A stretch of 24,169 nt of DNA. Origin: Alphaproteobacteria bacterium (GTDB lineage Bacteria > Pseudomonadota > Alphaproteobacteria > UBA2136 > UBA6156). Location: the NCBI GenBank assembly GCA_020249005.1, contig JADCGN010000053.1:1-24169 (forward strand). Reading direction: 5' to 3'. Below the pieces are notes generated by a model. The model saw only the letters and a list, made by a program, of their open reading frames with translations, had not been told where the DNA came from and made no database searches. Positions 21,939 through 24,169 of this stretch are shown here, in pieces; position 1 is the stretch's first letter, and each line of letters begins with the position of its first letter. The translations under genes and the position numbers were made by a program.

Positions 21939-23504
21939 ATGATTCTGAGCACACTCATCCTTGCCCCCATCGCCGCCGCGTTGCTCACCCTGGCGGTGCC
22001 AAAAACTTGGGGCAAACCCGTGGCGCTGGTGGGGGCTTTGGCCACCTTGGCGCTCTGTATGCCGCTGTGGCAGGGCTTCAACCCGGCCCAAAGCGGCTTG
22101 CAACTGGCGGAAAGCTACAACTGGCTGCCGGCCTTGGGGGTGAATTTTACGCTGGGCATCGATGGCATCGCGGTGGGGTTGCTGCTGCTCAACAACCTGC
22201 TCACCCCCTTGGTGGTGTTGGCGGCGTGGCGGGAAGACCGGAACCCGCGCGCCTTCATGGCCTGCCTATTGGGCTTGGCGGGTTTGGTGAATGGGGTGTT
22301 CGTCGCCACCGATTTCATCCTGTTCTATGTGTTCTTTGAAGCCAGCCTGATTCCACTCTACCTGCTCATCGGCCTGTGGGGCGGCCAGAACCGTGTCTAC
22401 GCCGCGCTCAAGTTCTTCCTCTACACCTTCGCGGGCAGCGTGCTGATGCTGGTGGCCGGGCTTTATCTGGGCACCCAAGCGGGCACCTTCAACTTTAGCC
22501 AATGGGTGTCCTTCACCCATGGTTTGCCGGTCGCGTTGCAGGTTACGTTGTTCCTGGCTTTCTTGGCGGCGTTTGCGGTCAAAATTCCGATGTGGCCGGT
22601 GCACACCTGGTTGCCCGATGCCCACGTGCAGGCGCCCACCGCCGGGTCGGTGATCCTGGCGGGCGTGCTGCTGAAGCTGGGGGCCTACGGCCTGTTACGC
22701 TTTAACCTGCCCTTATTCCCGGAAGCCACCGCACTGTTGGGGCCATACCTCATGTGGGCTGGGGCGATTGCCGTGGTGTACGCCGCGCTGGTGGCCTGGG
22801 TACAGACCGATATCAAAAAACTCATCGCCTACAGTTCGGTCAGCCACATGGGGATTGTCACCATGGGGCTGTTCAGCGGCACCGAGGAGGGGCTGCACGG
22901 CGCGCTCCTCATCATGCTCAACCACGGCATCGTCAGCGCTGGGTTGTTCCTGATTATCGGCGTGATTTACGAACGCCTGCACACGCGGGAAATGCAGAAC
23001 CTGGGGGGCTTGGCAGCCCTCATGCCCGGCTATGCCTTCGCGCTGGTGGTGCTGATGCTCGCCGCGGTGGCGCTGCCGGGCACCAACGGCTTCGTGGGCG
23101 AATTCTTGGGCCTCGCAGGCAGCTTCCCGGCCAGCCCTTGGGCCACCGCGCTGGCCACCACGGGGGTGATTTTCGGCGCCGTTTATATGCTCATCTTCAC
23201 CCGCGCGATTCTCTTTCAAAGCCCCAGCCGCTTTGTCGCCGAACACCGCGACCAGCTGCCCGACCTTTCCCTGCGTGAATGGGTGGTCTTCCTCCCGCTC
23301 TTGGCTTTGGTGCCGCTGCTGGGGGTCAAACCGCACCTGGCGATGGATCTCTGGCGCGAACCGGTGGCGGCGCTGGTGGCACAGCCCGCGCCGGCCACAC
23401 CGCCCGTGGTTGAGCCCATAACCACCGGTACCGCAGTTTCCGTCACGCAGGTGATTTCCGCCACCATGCCCATTGCCACCGTAAGCGCAAGTCTGCCCCA
23501 ATGA
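21939..23504 (+). CDS. nuoM: NADH-quinone oxidoreductase subunit M
   Basis: NuoM is an antiporter-like proton-pumping subunit. The 521-residue protein has about 14 helices with the family markers FYVFFEASLIPLYLLIGLWGG (conserved glutamate), FAVKIPMWPVHTWLPDAHVQAPTAGSVILAGVLLKLGAYGLLRF, IKKLIAYSSVSHMG and LPGTNGFVGEFL. The C-terminal ~45 residues after LWREPVAALV are a Pro/Ala/Thr/Val-rich tail beyond the last helix, somewhat longer than usual. It starts three bases after the nuoL stop and overlaps nuoN by four. Confidence 0.98.
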   Translation: MILSTLILAPIAAALLTLAVPKTWGKPVALVGALATLALCMPLWQGFNPAQSGLQLAESYNWLPALGVNFTLGIDGIAVGLLLLNNLLTPLVVLAAWREDRNPRAFMACLLGLAGLVNGVFVATDFILFYVFFEASLIPLYLLIGLWGGQNRVYAALKFFLYTFAGSVLMLVAGLYLGTQAGTFNFSQWVSFTHGLPVALQVTLFLAFLAAFAVKIPMWPVHTWLPDAHVQAPTAGSVILAGVLLKLGAYGLLRFNLPLFPEATALLGPYLMWAGAIAVVYAALVAWVQTDIKKLIAYSSVSHMGIVTMGLFSGTEEGLHGALLIMLNHGIVSAGLFLIIGVIYERLHTREMQNLGGLAALMPGYAFALVVLMLAAVALPGTNGFVGEFLGLAGSFPASPWATALATTGVIFGAVYMLIFTRAILFQSPSRFVAEHRDQLPDLSLREWVVFLPLLALVPLLGVKPHLAMDLWREPVAALVAQPAPATPPVVEPITTGTAVSVTQVISATMPIATVSASLPQ

Positions 23505-24169
23505 TCCCGCTGCTTCCCGCTCCGCTTGACCCAACCCTGGTGCTGGCGCTTGGTGCGCTCGGAGCGCTGCTGCTTGGCAGCTTTACCCGCCAAGCGTGGG
23601 TAGCCTTTTTGCTGGCGGCCCAAGTGCTGTTGGCGGCGGCCGGGCTGTTGATGCTCAACCCCGCCACCGGGGCTGTGAGCTTTGAAGGCGGCCCCGCGTT
23701 GTTCGCCTTCAGCCCCTTTGCCAATACCGCGGCCTTGCTGGTGGCGCTGGTGGCGCTGCTGGCCTTGCCGTTGCTGTGGTTTGGCGTAGTGGGCGAACGC
23801 CGCCGCCCCGAGCTGGCCGTGCTGCTGCTGCTCACCACCACGGGAGCGGTGTTGCTGCCCGCCGCCAACCATCTGCTCAGCTTCTATGTGGCGTTGGAAC
23901 TGCTCAGCTTCCCGCTTTACATTCTCTGCGCCTGGCTGCGCGATGACGCCAGGAGCAGCGAAGCGGGCCTGAAATATTTTGTGCTCGGTAGCTTGGCGAG
24001 CGGCCTGACCCTGTTTGGCATGTCGCTGCTCTATGCCGCCACGGGGGCTTTGGATTTTGCCACGCTCGCCACGCTGGCCCAGCCGACGCCGCTGTTTCTG
24101 GTCGGCGTGGTGCTGATTCTTTCCGGCGTCGCCTTTAAGCTCTCGTTGGTGCCCTTCCACTTCTACACC
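23501..24169 (+). CDS. nuoN: NADH-quinone oxidoreductase subunit N, 3'-truncated by window edge
   Basis: NuoN is the third antiporter-like subunit of complex I. The frame begins with the ATGA overlap with the nuoM stop and stays open for 223 codons to the window end. Recognisable segments are HLLSFYVALELLSFPLYILC (conserved glutamate in helix 5), GLKYFVLGSLASGLTLFGMSLLYAATG, and GVAFKLSLVPFH at the edge (conserved lysine and histidine). More than half of the protein lies beyond the window. Confidence 0.96.
   Translation, partial: MIPLLPAPLDPTLVLALGALGALLLGSFTRQAWVAFLLAAQVLLAAAGLLMLNPATGAVSFEGGPALFAFSPFANTAALLVALVALLALPLLWFGVVGERRRPELAVLLLLTTTGAVLLPAANHLLSFYVALELLSFPLYILCAWLRDDARSSEAGLKYFVLGSLASGLTLFGMSLLYAATGALDFATLATLAQPTPLFLVGVVLILSGVAFKLSLVPFHFYT

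Noticed and set aside
23216..24160. 314-codon minus-strand frame opposite nuoM/nuoN
   Set aside because: Gln/Arg/Gly-rich antisense of hydrophobic membrane-helix codons.
1..24169. tRNA or rRNA genes, insertion sequences, transposases
   Set aside because: No cloverleaf with a GTTCRA-type T-loop, no rRNA motif and no transposase reading frame were seen by eye in the gaps.

Overview
The window is GC-rich and almost fully coding. It carries the respiratory complex I (nuo) operon and several housekeeping genes. The protein sequences look alphaproteobacterial: nuoC and nuoD are separate genes, NuoI has the long RFRGEHALRRYPNGEERC-type block shared with alphaproteobacteria and mitochondria, and NuoB, D, F and G match in style. 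I infer a member of the Alphaproteobacteria or a close relative; the genus cannot be read from this window.

Left part (1-6870). The 3' part of ligA (DNA ligase) converges on rpsB (ribosomal protein S2, minus strand) across a ~400-base gap that holds hairpins but no gene. rpsB has its own promoter and a ~130-base leader. A 126-residue protein of unknown function follows on the plus strand. Next comes a minus-strand polysaccharide co-polymerase / BY-kinase-like protein whose Walker A lysine is missing. Divergent from it is the rplK-rplA operon, which ends in a clear terminator. rpsB is not followed by tsf, and rplKA is followed neither by rplJL nor preceded by nusG within the window, so the usual ribosomal gene clusters are broken up. 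Two genes here (ligA and the co-polymerase gene) contain internal AT-rich patches of about 240-290 bases.

Right part (6936-24169). fabG stands alone. After a palindromic array of 7-base repeats the nuo operon starts: nuoA-B-C-D-[GNAT]-[small membrane protein]-E-F-[S51 peptidase-like]-G-H-[GNAT]-I-J-K-[cutA]-[small membrane protein]-L-M-N, with nuoN cut by the window end. Six non-nuo genes sit on the same strand. Most touch or overlap their neighbours by 1-4 bases, so they are probably cotranscribed and in part translationally coupled with complex I genes.

The most unusual signal is a family of degenerate heptanucleotide tandem repeats. The main motif is ANCATCR; a second motif is GGAAAAN. 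They recur in the nuo region: before nuoA, inside nuoD, between nuoE and nuoF, between nuoI and nuoJ, between nuoJ and nuoK, and inside nuoL. Two of the gaps hold the heptamers as inverted arrays able to form long hairpins. Two arrays lie inside coding sequence and are translated. I did not see such arrays in the left part of the window.
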